DNA of 41,014 nt from Actinomycetes bacterium (GTDB taxonomy: Bacteria > Actinomycetota > Actinomycetes > Streptosporangiales > Streptosporangiaceae). The number at the start of each line of letters is the position of its first letter. The stretch's first letter is position 1. Location of the stretch: NCBI GenBank assembly GCA_021792405.1, contig JAJYUU010000024.1, positions 1-41,014 of the forward strand, given 5' to 3'. Shown here piece by piece: positions 23,648 through 32,953 of this stretch. The notes under the pieces are model-generated. The model was not told the origin of the DNA. It searched no databases and worked only from the letters and a program-made list of their open reading frames with translations. Made by a program: the position numbers and the translations under genes.

Positions 23648-25759
23648 TCAGCCCGGCAAGCTCAGCGCCGCGCGCAACTGCTCGGGTTCAGTGACCGGCG
23701 CCTGGCAGCTGAAGTTCCGGCAGACATACGCAGCCGGGCCGCCGTCGACTGCCCCCTTCCCCGCGAGCAGCGGGATCGGCTCGCCGACGCCATCGCCGAC
23801 CGCTATGACCGCTCCGGGCGGCGCTTTCATCAGCGCGACCCGGTGAAGCTCGGCCCGCCGCGCCGTTAGCGGCCCGGCTATCGCGATCTCTACCGGGCCG
23901 GACAACACGGCCTCGGCCGTCGCCAGCCCGGACCCGGCCGCGCGCGGGAACCTGGACGCCAGGTCAGCGACGGGGGCCAGGGCAGCGATGGCCGCATCGC
24001 GGTGGCGGCTGGAACCCGTCAGCGCGGAGAAGCTCAGCAGGGCGTCCGCCACCGCGAATGTGCCCGACGGGCTCGGTCCGTCGGCCGCCTCGGCTGGCCG
24101 GTAGATGAGCTGCTCGCTGTCGTCGGCGGTGTCGTAGAAACCGCCCGTTCCGGCACTGAACCGGGTCAGGGCCGTGTCGAGCAACTGGCCGGCCACCGCT
24201 AGCCAGCGCGCCGCACCGGGCGCCGCGGGCCCGGCAGCACCCTCCGGCCCGGCAGCACCGGCCAGCGCGATCAGGCCAGCCGCGACGCAGCCGTAGTCCT
24301 CGAGGACGCCCGGTGCCGTTGACGCCCGGCCGTCTCTCGATGTCCGCGCGATCCGGCCGGCACTGAGGTGCACGGTGATGAGCAACTGCGCTGCCGCAGT
24401 CGCGGCGGCGATGAAATCGGGCCGGTTGAAGAGCAGCCCGCAGTCGGCCAGTGCCGCGATAGCCAGGCCGTTCCAGGCGGCGACCACCTTGTCGTCACGG
24501 CCGGGACGGATCCGCTCCGCCCGCGCCATGCGCAGGCCGGCCCGCACCCTGGCCAGCCGCGCAGAGTCAGCCGGATCTACGCGCAACTGCAGAACCGATG
24601 CGCCATGCTCGAACGTTCCCGCCTCGGTCACGCCGAACAGCCCGGCCGCGTAGCCGCCGTCGTCGGCACCGAGCGCCGCGGTTAGTTCGGCCGGCGTCCA
24701 CACGTAGAACGCGCCTTCCGAGCCGTCTGAATCCGCGTCGAGCGCGGCGGCGAAACCGCCTTCAGGCGTCCGCAGCTCAGCCATCAGCCAGTCACACGTC
24801 TCCTCCGCGACGCGCCGGGCAAGCGCGCTGCCGGTACGCCGCCACAGGTGCGCGTAGACCCGCGCCAACAGCGCATTGTCGTAGAGCATCTTCTCGAAGT
24901 GCGGAACCACCCAGCCCGCATCAACGCTGTACCTGGCGAAGCCGCCGGCTAGCTGGTCGTAGATGCCGCCTCTGGCCATCGCGCCGGCGGTGACCTCGGC
25001 CATGGCCAGCGCCTGCTGCGCAGCGGGCCCGGTGACGCGCTCGGAGTGGCGGAGCAGGAACTCCAGCACCATCGACGGCGGGAACTTCGGCGCGCCCCCG
25101 AACCCGCCCCGGCTGGCGTCGAACTCCCTGGCCAGCGTGGTGGCGGCCGAATCGCAGGCGGCACTGAGCCGGCTGGCCGGGTCCGTGGCCGCTCCAGCCC
25201 CGGCCGCCCCGGCCGCGGCCGCACCGGCCGCTCCGGCTCCCGCTGCAGGCCCGCCGGACCCCGGACTGGTCCGCTCGGCCAGCGCAGCCGCAATCTGGCC
25301 GGCCTGGGCGGACACCCTGGCCCGGTCCTCGTGCCAGGCTCGCGCCACGGCCAGCACCAGATGCTCGAACTGCGCGCGCGGGAAGTAGGTGCCACAGAAG
25401 AAAGGGTCCCGGTCGGGCGTCATGAACACGGTCATCGGCCAGCCGCCCTGCCCGGTCATCGCCTGCGTAGCCGTCATGTACACGCTGTCGACGTCCGGCC
25501 GCTCTTCCCGGTCCACCTTGATGCAGACCAGGTGCTCGTTCATGATCGCGGCCGTCTGCTCGTTCTCGAACGACTCATGAGCCATCACATGACACCAATG
25601 GCAGGCCGAGTAGCCGACCGACAGCAGAACCGGCACCCCGCGCTCTGCTGCCGCCGCGAACGCCTCGTCGCTCCACGGCCACCAGTCAACGGGGTTGTCC
25701 GCATGCTGCAACAGATACGGACTGGTTGCGCCGCGAAGCCGATCTGCCATGAGTCCCAT
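23648..25759 (-). CDS. thioredoxin domain-containing protein, DUF255/YyaL family
   Basis: A 703-aa protein of the YyaL/spermatogenesis-associated-20 family. The N-terminal thioredoxin-like domain begins [17 protein letters not shown], has a CxxC (SACHWCHVM), then [11 protein letters not shown] and [14 protein letters not shown]. After an Ala/Gly linker (about 160-195) there is an alpha/alpha-barrel of the type found in N-acylglucosamine 2-epimerase-like proteins ([31 protein letters not shown]). The cellular function is unsettled, with a redox or sugar-related role proposed. ATG 25759 and ATG 25750 are both possible starts. In several actinomycetes a homologue lies near mca and the prenyltransferase/phoH genes, as it does loosely here. 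Confidence 0.93.
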   Translation of the reverse strand: MGLMADRLRGATSPYLLQHADNPVDWWPWSDEAFAAAAERGVPVLLSVGYSACHWCHVMAHESFENEQTAAIMNEHLVCIKVDREERPDVDSVYMTATQAMTGQGGWPMTVFMTPDRDPFFCGTYFPRAQFEHLVLAVARAWHEDRARVSAQAGQIAAALAERTSPGSGGPAAGAGAAGAAAAGAAGAGAATDPASRLSAACDSAATTLAREFDASRGGFGGAPKFPPSMVLEFLLRHSERVTGPAAQQALAMAEVTAGAMARGGIYDQLAGGFARYSVDAGWVVPHFEKMLYDNALLARVYAHLWRRTGSALARRVAEETCDWLMAELRTPEGGFAAALDADSDGSEGAFYVWTPAELTAALGADDGGYAAGLFGVTEAGTFEHGASVLQLRVDPADSARLARVRAGLRMARAERIRPGRDDKVVAAWNGLAIAALADCGLLFNRPDFIAAATAAAQLLITVHLSAGRIARTSRDGRASTAPGVLEDYGCVAAGLIALAGAAGPEGAAGPAAPGAARWLAVAGQLLDTALTRFSAGTGGFYDTADDSEQLIYRPAEAADGPSPSGTFAVADALLSFSALTGSSRHRDAAIAALAPVADLASRFPRAAGSGLATAEAVLSGPVEIAIAGPLTARRAELHRVALMKAPPGAVIAVGDGVGEPIPLLAGKGAVDGGPAAYVCRNFSCQAPVTEPEQLRAALSLPG

Positions 25760-26143
25760 CCTGCCCCGTGCCCGGCCGTGACGTCGCGGCCGCCGGGTTC
25801 TGTGGTAGAGAAAGCTGATTTGTCGCTGCAGCCATGCTGGGTGCTAGCTGTCAATCGGCCGCCGGCCCTGGCCGCCTGGACACTTGCGGGTCATGCTTGG
25901 GAAAAGTCGTCCTCGCAGGCTGGCTCAGCAGGGGCCCGGGATGCGGGCGGCGAAAGAATAGGGCTGGACTGAAGTGTCAGTCGCCTCACATAGTGATAAG
26001 GAAACGAGCAACGCGGGGAAGTCGCCCGGTACACTGCCACGGATGCCAACCTTGGGAGCCTGGCTCTTAAGCTCTGACTGCCCGCCGTGGCGACGCAGGA
26101 CCGGGCGCGATCCGAGAGCAGTGAAGCAAACTTTGGAGCACTT
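25760..26143. other. 384-bp intergenic region upstream of the sulfosugar gene
   Basis: It contains no gene I can support. A weak promoter candidate for the plus-strand gene is TGGACT near 25964 followed after about 18 nt by CATAGT. GGAG about 5 nt before ATG 26144 is the ribosome-binding site. Confidence 0.3.
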
Positions 26144-27352
26144 ATGCGCGTTCTGGTCCTCGGCGGTGACGGCTTCTGCGGCTGGCCCACCTCGCTGTAC
26201 TTGTCCGATCATGGTCATGACATCACAATCGTCGACAACCTGAGCCGCCGGAAGATCGACGTCGAGCTCGAGGTCGACTCGCTGACGCCGATCCGGCCGA
26301 TCAGCCAGCGGCTGGCAGCGTGGCAGGAAGTGTCCGACCGCACGATCGGGTTCGTGAACCTGGACCTGGCCACGGACTACGACGCGCTGGTCGCGCTGCT
26401 GCTGGAGCTGAGGCCGGACGCGATCGTGCACTTCGCCGAGCAGCGCGCCGCGCCGTACTCGATGCGGACCCAGCAGACCAAGCGCTACACCGTCGACAAC
26501 AATGTCCGCGGCACCCACAACCTGCTCACCGCCCTGGTCGAGACCGGTCTCGACGTCTCGCTCGTGCACCTCGGCACGATGGGCGTGTACGGCTACGGCT
26601 GGTCGGGCAGCGCGCCGATTCCGGAGGGCTACCTGGCCGTCAAGGTTCCGACGCCAGACGGTGAGCTCGAGCGAGAGATCCTGCACCCGGCCAACCCCGG
26701 CTCGGTCTACCACCTGACCAAGACGCTCGACCAGCTGCTGTTCTCGTTCTACGCCAAGAACGACGGCCTCCGGATCACCGACCTGCACCAGGGCATCGTG
26801 TGGGGCACCCAGACCGACCAGACCGCGCGGGACGAGCGCCTCATCAACCGGTTCGACTACGACGGCGACTACGGGACCGTGCTCAACCGGTTCCTCATGC
26901 AGGCGGCCATCGGCCACCCGCTGACGATGCACGGCACTGGCGGCCAGACCCGTGCCTTCATCCACATCCGGGACACCGTCCGGTGCATCGAGATCGCCAT
27001 CAACAACCCGCCCGAGTCCGGCGACAAGGTGCTGGTACGCAACCAGGTCACCGAAACGCACCGGCTGCTCGACCTGGCCAAGATGATCGGCGACATGACC
27101 GGAAGCGAGATCGCCTACCTGCCGAACCCCCGGCTGGAAGCCGACGAGAACGACCTGATCGTGCGCAATGACCAGTTCCTGGCTCTCGGGCTGCAGCCGA
27201 CCACGCTGTCGGAAGGCCTGCTGGAGGAGATCACCGAGATCGCCGGCCGGTACCGGCACCGCGTGGACCCGCACAAGATCATCGCGCGGTCGGTCTGGCG
27301 CGCCGGGATGGAAACCTCCGCAGACCTGATGGCCGAGGTTCCGCAGCAGTAG
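26144..27352 (+). CDS. sqdB: UDP-sulfoquinovose synthase homologue (SQD1/SqdB)
   Basis: A 402-aa extended SDR enzyme closely resembling plant SQD1 and bacterial SqdB, which form UDP-sulfoquinovose from UDP-glucose and sulfite. Visible features are the NAD site LGGDGFCGWP (6-15), DNLSRRKID, HFAEQRAAPYSM (96-107), the catalytic Thr145 (LGTMGVYG), Tyr189 and Lys193 (VYHLTK), then GIVWGTQTDQT, NRFDYD, GGQTRAFIHIRDTV and PNPRLEADEND. These track SQD1 nearly block by block. No sulfoquinovosyl-transferase (SqdX/SqdD) is adjacent. ATG 26144 is preferred for its GGAG and because the Rossmann motif starts right there. Zur follows 84 bp later on the same strand. Confidence 0.9.
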   Translation: MRVLVLGGDGFCGWPTSLYLSDHGHDITIVDNLSRRKIDVELEVDSLTPIRPISQRLAAWQEVSDRTIGFVNLDLATDYDALVALLLELRPDAIVHFAEQRAAPYSMRTQQTKRYTVDNNVRGTHNLLTALVETGLDVSLVHLGTMGVYGYGWSGSAPIPEGYLAVKVPTPDGELEREILHPANPGSVYHLTKTLDQLLFSFYAKNDGLRITDLHQGIVWGTQTDQTARDERLINRFDYDGDYGTVLNRFLMQAAIGHPLTMHGTGGQTRAFIHIRDTVRCIEIAINNPPESGDKVLVRNQVTETHRLLDLAKMIGDMTGSEIAYLPNPRLEADENDLIVRNDQFLALGLQPTTLSEGLLEEITEIAGRYRHRVDPHKIIARSVWRAGMETSADLMAEVPQQ

Positions 27353-27424
27353 CAGTTCCACCACCAGCATCACGCCGCCATCCGCCGGGCCAGCGAGGCG
27401 GTCAGAGCGCGGCGTTCGGGCTGC

Positions 27425-27430
27425 TACCGT
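27425..27430 (+). promoter_or_regulatory. candidate -10 box for leaderless zur
   Basis: TACCGT (TAnnnT) ends 6 nt before the GTG at 27437, and there is no Shine-Dalgarno. This is consistent with a leaderless zur transcript separate from the upstream gene. Confidence 0.4.
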
Positions 27431-27436
27431 GCGAGT

Positions 27437-27871
27437 GTGAGTTCACCGCAGCCAGCGTCGCCGTCGGCCGCGCGCGGCACCCGGGTCCGGGGCACCCGCC
27501 AGTCCGAAGCGCTCTCCGCCGTGCTCGGTGGCCTGCCCGGATTCTGCAGCGCCCAGCAGATTCACGCTGAGTTGCGGCAGCGCGGTGAGCACGTCGGCCT
27601 GACCACCGTCTACCGGCATCTGCAAGTTCTGACCGAAGCCGGCCAGGTCGACGCGATCAGGGACTCCGGCGGCGAGACGCTCTACCGGCGCTGCCGCACC
27701 GACACGCATCACCACCACCTGACCTGCCGCCACTGCGGCCGCAGCGTCGAGGTCGAGGGCAAGGCCGTAGAACGCTGGGCCGAGCAGGTGGCAGCGGATG
27801 CCGGCTTCACTCAGGTTGGCCACACCGTTGAGCTGTTCGGACTGTGCCCGGACTGTTCGGCCGGCGGCTGA
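27437..27871 (+). CDS. zur: Fur-family zinc uptake regulator Zur
   Basis: A 144-aa metalloregulator. The winged helix includes FCSAQQIHAELRQRG and VGLTTVYRHLQVL (recognition helix). The metal-binding half has HHHH (91-94), CRHC (97-100) and CPDC (137-140), the two CxxC pairs forming the structural zinc site. HHHHLTCRHCGRSVEVEG and AEQVAADAGF match Streptomyces Zur better than Fur or Nur. It should repress zinc uptake and zinc-free ribosomal protein genes when zinc is replete. The start is GTG 27437. Its stop lies inside a duplicated 15-bp unit, opposite a convergent DUF2461 gene. Confidence 0.92.
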   Translation: MSSPQPASPSAARGTRVRGTRQSEALSAVLGGLPGFCSAQQIHAELRQRGEHVGLTTVYRHLQVLTEAGQVDAIRDSGGETLYRRCRTDTHHHHLTCRHCGRSVEVEGKAVERWAEQVAADAGFTQVGHTVELFGLCPDCSAGG

Positions 27872-27896
27872 CCGGCCGGCCGCTGACCGGCCGGCC
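27867..27896. repeat. 15-bp tandem duplication at zur stop
   Basis: Two identical units of gctgaccggccggcc at 27867-27881 and 27882-27896. The first carries the zur TGA, and the second repeats it. Each contains the palindrome GGCCGGCC. It occupies nearly all of the gap between convergent zur and DUF2461 genes, so it may act as a compact bidirectional terminator. Confidence 0.85.
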
Positions 27897-27900
27897 GCAC

Positions 27901-28539
27901 CTACCGGCCCGGCGCGTCCGACGGCCCGACGTTGCGGGCAAGCCACTCGCTCAGCGGTTCGGTCGCGGCAAGGAAGTCCGAGATCACCTGCCTGGCGCCG
28001 GCGGTACCTAGCCACGGCTCGACCGGCCATTCCCGCCAGGCCACCAGGCCCTTGTGCCTGAGCAGTTCGACGCGAGAATGGTTGGCCGGGTAGCCGCGCG
28101 GCGCGCGCTTCAGCGAATCCCGGCCGCGCACGTCGATGTCGTGCGTGCGCAGGCGGGCGACGACATCCTCCAGAGCCGCGCCAGTCCGGTCGGCCGCGAC
28201 CGCCTCCCGGTAGCGCTCCAGCTGGTCAGCCGCCATTCCGTAGATACCGCGAGCAGCCGCGAGGCCGGCCGCGGACAGCTGGACGTAGCCCTCGCCGACA
28301 TGCGCGCCGATGGCTGTCTTATACGGCGACTTGTCCTTGCTGAACCGCAGGTCACGGTAGGGCCGGTAGATCTTGGTCTCGCCATAGACTGGCTCAAGCT
28401 CGGCCAGCAACTCGGCCATCGGCTGCAGCACGCAGGTCTCGTAGACCTCCTTGTGCGCCTGCCAGTAGGTTCGTGAGTTGTCGGCCTCAAGGCCGTCGTA
28501 GAAATCGAGGGCCTCCTCCGGCCAGCCCTGGAATGCCAT
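27901..28539 (-). CDS. DUF2461 domain-containing protein (TIGR02453)
   Basis: A 212-aa protein. The family signature is plain: FYDGLEADNSRTYW then RPYRDLRFSKDKSPYKTAIGAH, and GVYG/GIYGMAADQLERYREAV in the middle. The function is unknown. It starts at ATG 28539 with AAGGAG 4 nt upstream. The 3' end of the MMPL gene overlaps its first 53 bp, so translation is probably coupled to the transporter. Confidence 0.92.
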   Translation of the reverse strand: MAFQGWPEEALDFYDGLEADNSRTYWQAHKEVYETCVLQPMAELLAELEPVYGETKIYRPYRDLRFSKDKSPYKTAIGAHVGEGYVQLSAAGLAAARGIYGMAADQLERYREAVAADRTGAALEDVVARLRTHDIDVRGRDSLKRAPRGYPANHSRVELLRHKGLVAWREWPVEPWLGTAGARQVISDFLAATEPLSEWLARNVGPSDAPGR

Positions 28540-30817
28540 CGTGCTCCTTAGCGGCCCGATACGGACGGGAACGGGCAGTTAGCCGCCCATCGCCCGAGCA
28601 TGCCACCGCCGTGGCTGCCAGTGCATCCGAACTGGCTATCCCTGCTGTCCGTGCACCGCTGTCGTCGCTGAATTCGCCGTCCCCGCTTTCGCGGATGCCG
28701 TACCTGGCATACAGCCGGCCCAGCGGGCCCGGTGCCCACCAGTTCGCCCGGCTCAGCAGGCGCATGGCGGCCGGAACCAGCAGCACGCGGACGAAGGACG
28801 CGTCGACGATCAGCGCGACGATCATGCCAACGCCCATGAGCTTGATGAACGTGATTCCCGACGCAGAGAAGGCACCGACCACGATCACCAGCAGCAGTGC
28901 GGCGCTAGTGATCACTCCGCCGGTGCGCTGCAAGCCGCTGGCGATGGCCTCCGGGGTGTCGCCGGTCACGTCGTAGCGCTCGCGAATCCGCGACAGCAGG
29001 AACACTTCGTAGTCCATGGACAGCCCGAAGATGATGGCGAGCATCAGGATCGGCATGGTCGGGTCGATCGTCCCGGTCGGCGCGAACCGCAGCAGGCCGG
29101 ACAAGTGGCCTTCCTGGAAGATCCAGACCACCACCCCGAACGTCGCCGACAGCGACAGCAGGTTCGCCACGATGGCCTTAACCGGCAGCACCACTGACCC
29201 GAAGGCAAGAAACAGCAGCACGAACGTCGCGGCGGCCATCACCAGCGCCATCACCGGCACGGTGGTCGACAAGCTGCTCAACTCATCCACTAGCTGGGCG
29301 GTCTGGCCGCCAACTTGCACCAGGGCGGAGGCCGGCCCAGGCACGCCGCGGACCCGCAGCAGGAGCAGCCTCGCTTGCGCCGACAGCGGGTCAGGCTGGT
29401 AACGCAGGTCGACCCTGGCCACGTCGCCGCGCACACCGGTGAGTTGCGCGCCGATGACGCCAGGCAGCCTGCCGAGCCTGCTGACGTACGCGGCCAGTTG
29501 CGCCTGGCGGACGGGCGAGCCCGCGATGGGACCGCGGAACTGCACTAGTGATTCGATCGGCGCGGCGGCGTTGCCGGGGAAATCGCGGGTCAGCGCTTCA
29601 GTCACCCGGCGAGCCGGAGCTGCCGCTGGCAGCGCACGGGCGTCCGTGCCCCCCCAGCTGATATGGAGCACAGGGGCACCGAGTGCGAGCAGTACGACCA
29701 CGATGGCTACAGCGAAGGCCAGCGGCCTGCGCATCACTCTGCGCGCCAGCCGGTACCAGCCGCCGGTCTTGGCCTGTTTCGGCTTCAGGACGGAGCGCCG
29801 GATGCGCAATGCATTCACCCGGTAGCCGAGCACTGCCAGTAGTGCCGGCATCACCGTCAGTGCAGCGAGCATGTCGACCGCCGTGGTCGCCACGCCGCCG
29901 TAGCCCATCGAGCGCAGGAATACCTCGGGGAAGAGCATCAGGCTGGCCAGCGCGGTCGCCACGGTGATACCCGAGACCGCGACCGTGCGCCCGGCAGTCG
30001 CCATAGTCCGGGCGACCGCATCCGCGACGCTCGGCTGCCGGTGCAGTTCCTCGCGGAACCTGCCGACCATGAACAGGCCGTAGTCGATGGCCAGCCCGAG
30101 ACCAAGGATCGTGGTGATGTTGACCGAGTAGATCGAGACCGGCGTCGCCAGCGCCAGGAGCCGTAGCGCCGTGAACGAGCCGATGATGCCGATGCCGCCG
30201 ATGGCCAGGGGCAGGCTGGCAGCCGCGAGGCTGCCGAAGATGACCAGCAGCAGGATGAGCAATGCCGGCATCGAGATAGCCTCGGCCCGTCCGATATCGC
30301 TGGTCACCTCGTGGCTGATCGCGGCTTCGGTCGGGATCTGGCCGCCTGCCAGGACCGTCAGGCCAGGCGCCGTGAGGTCGCCTTGAATCGCCTCGAAGCT
30401 CTTGATCCTGGCCGGGTCGCTGCCGCCGGCTAGGTCCAGTACCGCATACGTGACACGGCCGTCGGAGCTGACGAACTGCGCGGACCGGGTGGACCAGTAG
30501 GTCACGGCCGACACCACGCGGCTGCGCGGGAGCCGGGCCAGCGAGCTAGCGACCGCGTCCCTGTAGGCCGGCGAGTGGACCGTCTGCGTGGCACTGCTGT
30601 AGAGCAGTACGACATCTCCGGCGTCGCGGCCGAAGACCGCGGCTGCGTGGTTCGCCTCTTGCTGACTCTGGCTAGCCGGTGGTGCGAAGCCGCCAGCCGA
30701 CTGGAGCTTTCCGAACACTCCGGTACCCCAGATTGCGGCGAACACGACGCCGACCACCGCGACGGCCAGGACAAGCCGTCGACGACGAAAGATGACGTGT
30801 CCCCAGGCCTCGAACAT
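28487..30817 (-). CDS. MMPL family RND-type transporter
   Basis: A 776-aa inner-membrane protein with the two-repeat MMPL layout: one helix, a large outer loop, five helices with LGLAIDYGLFMVGRFREEL, then a second helix/loop/five-helix set with IIFGLSMDYEVFLLSRIRERY. The two DY motifs match the proton-relay Asp-Tyr pairs of MmpL3-type proteins. The end (WWAPGPLGRLYARYG) is typical of exporter-type actinobacterial members, followed by an extra ~75-residue tail. The substrate is probably a lipid or drug. It is divergent from a TetR regulator at 31024, with two palindromes between, suggesting inducible export. Confidence 0.94.
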   Translation of the reverse strand: MFEAWGHVIFRRRRLVLAVAVVGVVFAAIWGTGVFGKLQSAGGFAPPASQSQQEANHAAAVFGRDAGDVVLLYSSATQTVHSPAYRDAVASSLARLPRSRVVSAVTYWSTRSAQFVSSDGRVTYAVLDLAGGSDPARIKSFEAIQGDLTAPGLTVLAGGQIPTEAAISHEVTSDIGRAEAISMPALLILLLVIFGSLAAASLPLAIGGIGIIGSFTALRLLALATPVSIYSVNITTILGLGLAIDYGLFMVGRFREELHRQPSVADAVARTMATAGRTVAVSGITVATALASLMLFPEVFLRSMGYGGVATTAVDMLAALTVMPALLAVLGYRVNALRIRRSVLKPKQAKTGGWYRLARRVMRRPLAFAVAIVVVLLALGAPVLHISWGGTDARALPAAAPARRVTEALTRDFPGNAAAPIESLVQFRGPIAGSPVRQAQLAAYVSRLGRLPGVIGAQLTGVRGDVARVDLRYQPDPLSAQARLLLLRVRGVPGPASALVQVGGQTAQLVDELSSLSTTVPVMALVMAAATFVLLFLAFGSVVLPVKAIVANLLSLSATFGVVVWIFQEGHLSGLLRFAPTGTIDPTMPILMLAIIFGLSMDYEVFLLSRIRERYDVTGDTPEAIASGLQRTGGVITSAALLLVIVVGAFSASGITFIKLMGVGMIVALIVDASFVRVLLVPAAMRLLSRANWWAPGPLGRLYARYGIRESGDGEFSDDSGARTAGIASSDALAATAVACSGDGRLTARSRPYRAAKEHDGIPGLAGGGPRFLRRP

Positions 30818-30842
30818 GGCTCACCCCGCGACTAGACTCGTT

Positions 30843-30855
30843 AGCGATCATCGCT
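30843..30855. promoter_or_regulatory. palindrome AGCGAT-C-ATCGCT
   Basis: A perfect 6+1+6 palindrome 26 bp before the MMPL start, in the short divergent region shared with the TetR gene. A candidate TetR operator. Confidence 0.5.
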
Positions 30856-30858
30856 TTG

Positions 30859-30888
30859 ATTAACGCCGTTAATTGATTACGGTGTAAA
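30859..30888 (-). promoter_or_regulatory. candidate MMPL promoter overlapping operator ATTAACG-C-CGTTAAT
   Basis: On the minus strand TTTACA (complement of 30883-30888) is followed after 18 nt by GTTAAT (complement of 30859-30864). The second box lies inside a perfect 7+1+7 palindrome at 30859-30873. A repressor bound there would block the transporter promoter, the usual logic for a divergent TetR/MMPL pair. Confidence 0.45.
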
Positions 30889-31023
30889 CTTGGCATACGC
30901 GGTTAACGTAGTCAAGCCGGCAGTTGGCACAGCCAAGGCAGCGGGGCATCGGCCGCTGGCGCAGGCGCAGGGGCCAGGTCCTGGTCAGTACCCGCCAGGC
31001 GGAGCCCGGACAGGCGGAGGTGG

Positions 31024-31791
31024 ATGGCGGTCATGGTTCAGGCGCCGAGCAGGCGCGATCGCGTCCGGGCCGCGACGACCCAGGAGATCATCCAGACCGC
31101 GCGGCGGCTGCTCGTGCAGCAAGGTCCCGATGCGGTCTCACTGCGCGCGATAGCGCGGGAGATGGGGATGACCGCGCCCGCGCTCTACCGTTACTTCGGC
31201 AGCCACGAGGAACTGCTGCGGCACGTCGTCGCCGACATTTTCACCGAGCTGGCCAGCTACGTGCGAGCGGCTATTCATGACGCCGCAGCCGGGGCTGCAG
31301 GCCTGCGCGAAGCCGAGGTCATGGCCGTCAAGATGATCGCCGGCTGTCGTGGGTTCCGGGCCTGGACGCTCGAGCACGTGCCTGAGTTCAGCATGATCTT
31401 CGGCAGCCCGCTACCGGGTCTTGAGGTACTCCGCGAGGTGCACCGGGATCCGACCGTTGACTGTGGTTACCAGTTCGGCCGGGTGTTCCTGGACCTGTTC
31501 GGGGACCTGTACCGCCGTCGGCCGTTCCCGATCCCCGCCGATGACGACATCGACCCGGCACTGGCCGCGCAGCTTGCCCGCTACCGCGAGCTAACCGGCT
31601 CGGACCTGCCGCTTGGCGCGCTGCAGACCTTCCTGCGCTGCTGGGTGCTGCTGTACGGAACTGTCAGCCTGGAGGCGTTCGGGCACATGCGATTCGCGCT
31701 CGACGACCCCGCACCGATGTTCGAGCTGATGCTGGCCGACCTGGCGCCGATGATCGGGCTGCCGTACCCGCTGCCGGAGCGGTCTGGCTGA
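31024..31791 (+). CDS. TetR/AcrR family transcriptional regulator
   Basis: A 255-aa repressor. The N-terminal HTH is standard: AATTQEIIQTARRLLVQQG, SLRAIAREMGMTAPALYRY with FGSHEELL. The C-terminal part carries TetR_C-like segments (RAWTLEHVPEFSMIFG, CWVLLYGTVSLEAFGH) common in actinobacterial regulators beside transporters. It probably controls the divergent MMPL gene through the palindromes at 30843-30873. GGAGG lies 3 nt before ATG 31024. An ATG at 31033 in frame is an alternative. Confidence 0.92.
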   Translation: MAVMVQAPSRRDRVRAATTQEIIQTARRLLVQQGPDAVSLRAIAREMGMTAPALYRYFGSHEELLRHVVADIFTELASYVRAAIHDAAAGAAGLREAEVMAVKMIAGCRGFRAWTLEHVPEFSMIFGSPLPGLEVLREVHRDPTVDCGYQFGRVFLDLFGDLYRRRPFPIPADDDIDPALAAQLARYRELTGSDLPLGALQTFLRCWVLLYGTVSLEAFGHMRFALDDPAPMFELMLADLAPMIGLPYPLPERSG

Positions 31792-31816
31792 CGCCGGACC
31801 GGCGTAGCACACCGGG

Positions 31817-32155
31817 TCAGGCCACGAACGGCACGGCGCCGGAGTCACTGACCATCGCCTTGCCCGCGGCCGCCCAGTCCTGCATGCCGCCCGCTACGTT
31901 GACCGCTTGCCAGCCGGCCCGGTTGAGCGCCTGCGCTGCCATGGCCGACCTCGAGCCAGCGCGGCAGATCACGTAGATCTGCTGATCCAGGGGTATCTCG
32001 GCGGTGCGCGCACCAAGCTGGCCGAGCGGAATGTGGGTAGCATCCGGCGCATGGCCTGCTGCCCACTCGTCGTTCTCCCGGACGTCGAGCAGCCATGCCT
32101 GCGCTGGCACGCTGGCCGCCGGCACCTCAGATAGTGCGTCCGCCACGCTAACCAC
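31817..32155 (-). CDS. rhodanese-like domain protein
   Basis: A single rhodanese domain of about 112 residues. WLLDVRENDEWAAGHAPDA and the active-site loop CRAGSRSA (catalytic Cys) are present, then AAQALNRAGWQAVNVAGGM and W at the end. It is a sulfurtransferase or persulfide carrier, substrate unknown. I chose GTG 32155 because it leaves just the domain. An upstream in-frame ATG at 32260 adds a basic low-complexity 35 residues. Confidence 0.88.
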   Translation of the reverse strand: MVSVADALSEVPAASVPAQAWLLDVRENDEWAAGHAPDATHIPLGQLGARTAEIPLDQQIYVICRAGSRSAMAAQALNRAGWQAVNVAGGMQDWAAAGKAMVSDSGAVPFVA

Positions 32156-32299
32156 TGCTCCCCGGTCTCCGGACTCTCTGGCCTGTCTGGCGCCGACATG
32201 GCTGCGGCTGACCTGGCGCCGGCCAGCCGGACCTGCTGCCCGCCGCCTGGCTTCCGCCAACCCTAACCGGCACGCAGGAGTGCCGCGGCGGCCGCGGCG

Positions 32300-32842
32300 T
32301 TAGCGAACGGCGAGGTCGAGCTCATACGCAAGGAGGTCGACACCCGGCTCCGGAGAGGTATCGCGGTCCGGCAGCCGGGTGAATCCTGCCGCCTCGTAGA
32401 TGAAATGCGCGGTCTTCATCTCTGGCTGGGTGCGAAGCAGCAGATGCCTGACGCCGAGGCTGACGGCCCGTCCGATCACCGCGCTGACCAGCGCCCGGCC
32501 GACGCCCTTACCACGAGCCTCGGGCCGGACGGCAAGCGCGCGGATCTCCGCATCAGCCGGGCCGCGGAGCAGGTCGCCGCCATTCGGCCAGGCCTGCAGC
32601 ATGACCGTGCCGACGATCGCAGATTCGTCGGCGGCGACCAGCACCGGGCTGAGGCCGTCCGAGCCAAGCTCGCGCAGTCGCGGCAAGTAACCCGAGTCCG
32701 GCGAGAGGAATCCGCCCGCAAGGTAGGCACTGACCCTGATTTCACCGATCTCGGAAAACTCGTCCGGATGTGCGTCCCTGATGAGCATTCCGACATTTAA
32801 CCAGCCCGGCCGGGCATCGGATGAGGCGGCGGGGTCGGTCAC
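32300..32842 (-). CDS. GNAT family N-acetyltransferase
   Basis: A 180-aa acyl-CoA-dependent acetyltransferase. The GNAT core is visible: MLIRDAHPDEFSEIGEIRV at the start, AEIRALAVRPEARGKGVGRAL with the acetyl-CoA pyrophosphate loop (RGKGVGRAL), and LLLRTQPEMKTAHFIYEAAGF. The acceptor is unknown. A GTG at 32842 gives the full length. An ATG at 32788 (MLIRD) would remove a non-domain tail and is equally plausible. Confidence 0.88.
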   Translation of the reverse strand: MTDPAASSDARPGWLNVGMLIRDAHPDEFSEIGEIRVSAYLAGGFLSPDSGYLPRLRELGSDGLSPVLVAADESAIVGTVMLQAWPNGGDLLRGPADAEIRALAVRPEARGKGVGRALVSAVIGRAVSLGVRHLLLRTQPEMKTAHFIYEAAGFTRLPDRDTSPEPGVDLLAYELDLAVR

Positions 32843-32953
32843 ACTGACCGCTGCCCGGCACTTTGTTACTCGATACCGCCGTCGCTAGCGACCTTATCAA
32901 CCTATATGCCGGTTTCTGAGCGCAACTATCGCGTGCTAAGTCGCACGCTCGGG

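Noticed and set aside
25760-26143. RNase P or other stable RNA in the long gap
   Set aside because: A gggaaaagtcgtcctcgc stretch recalls RNase P RNA but the rest of the conserved core is missing.
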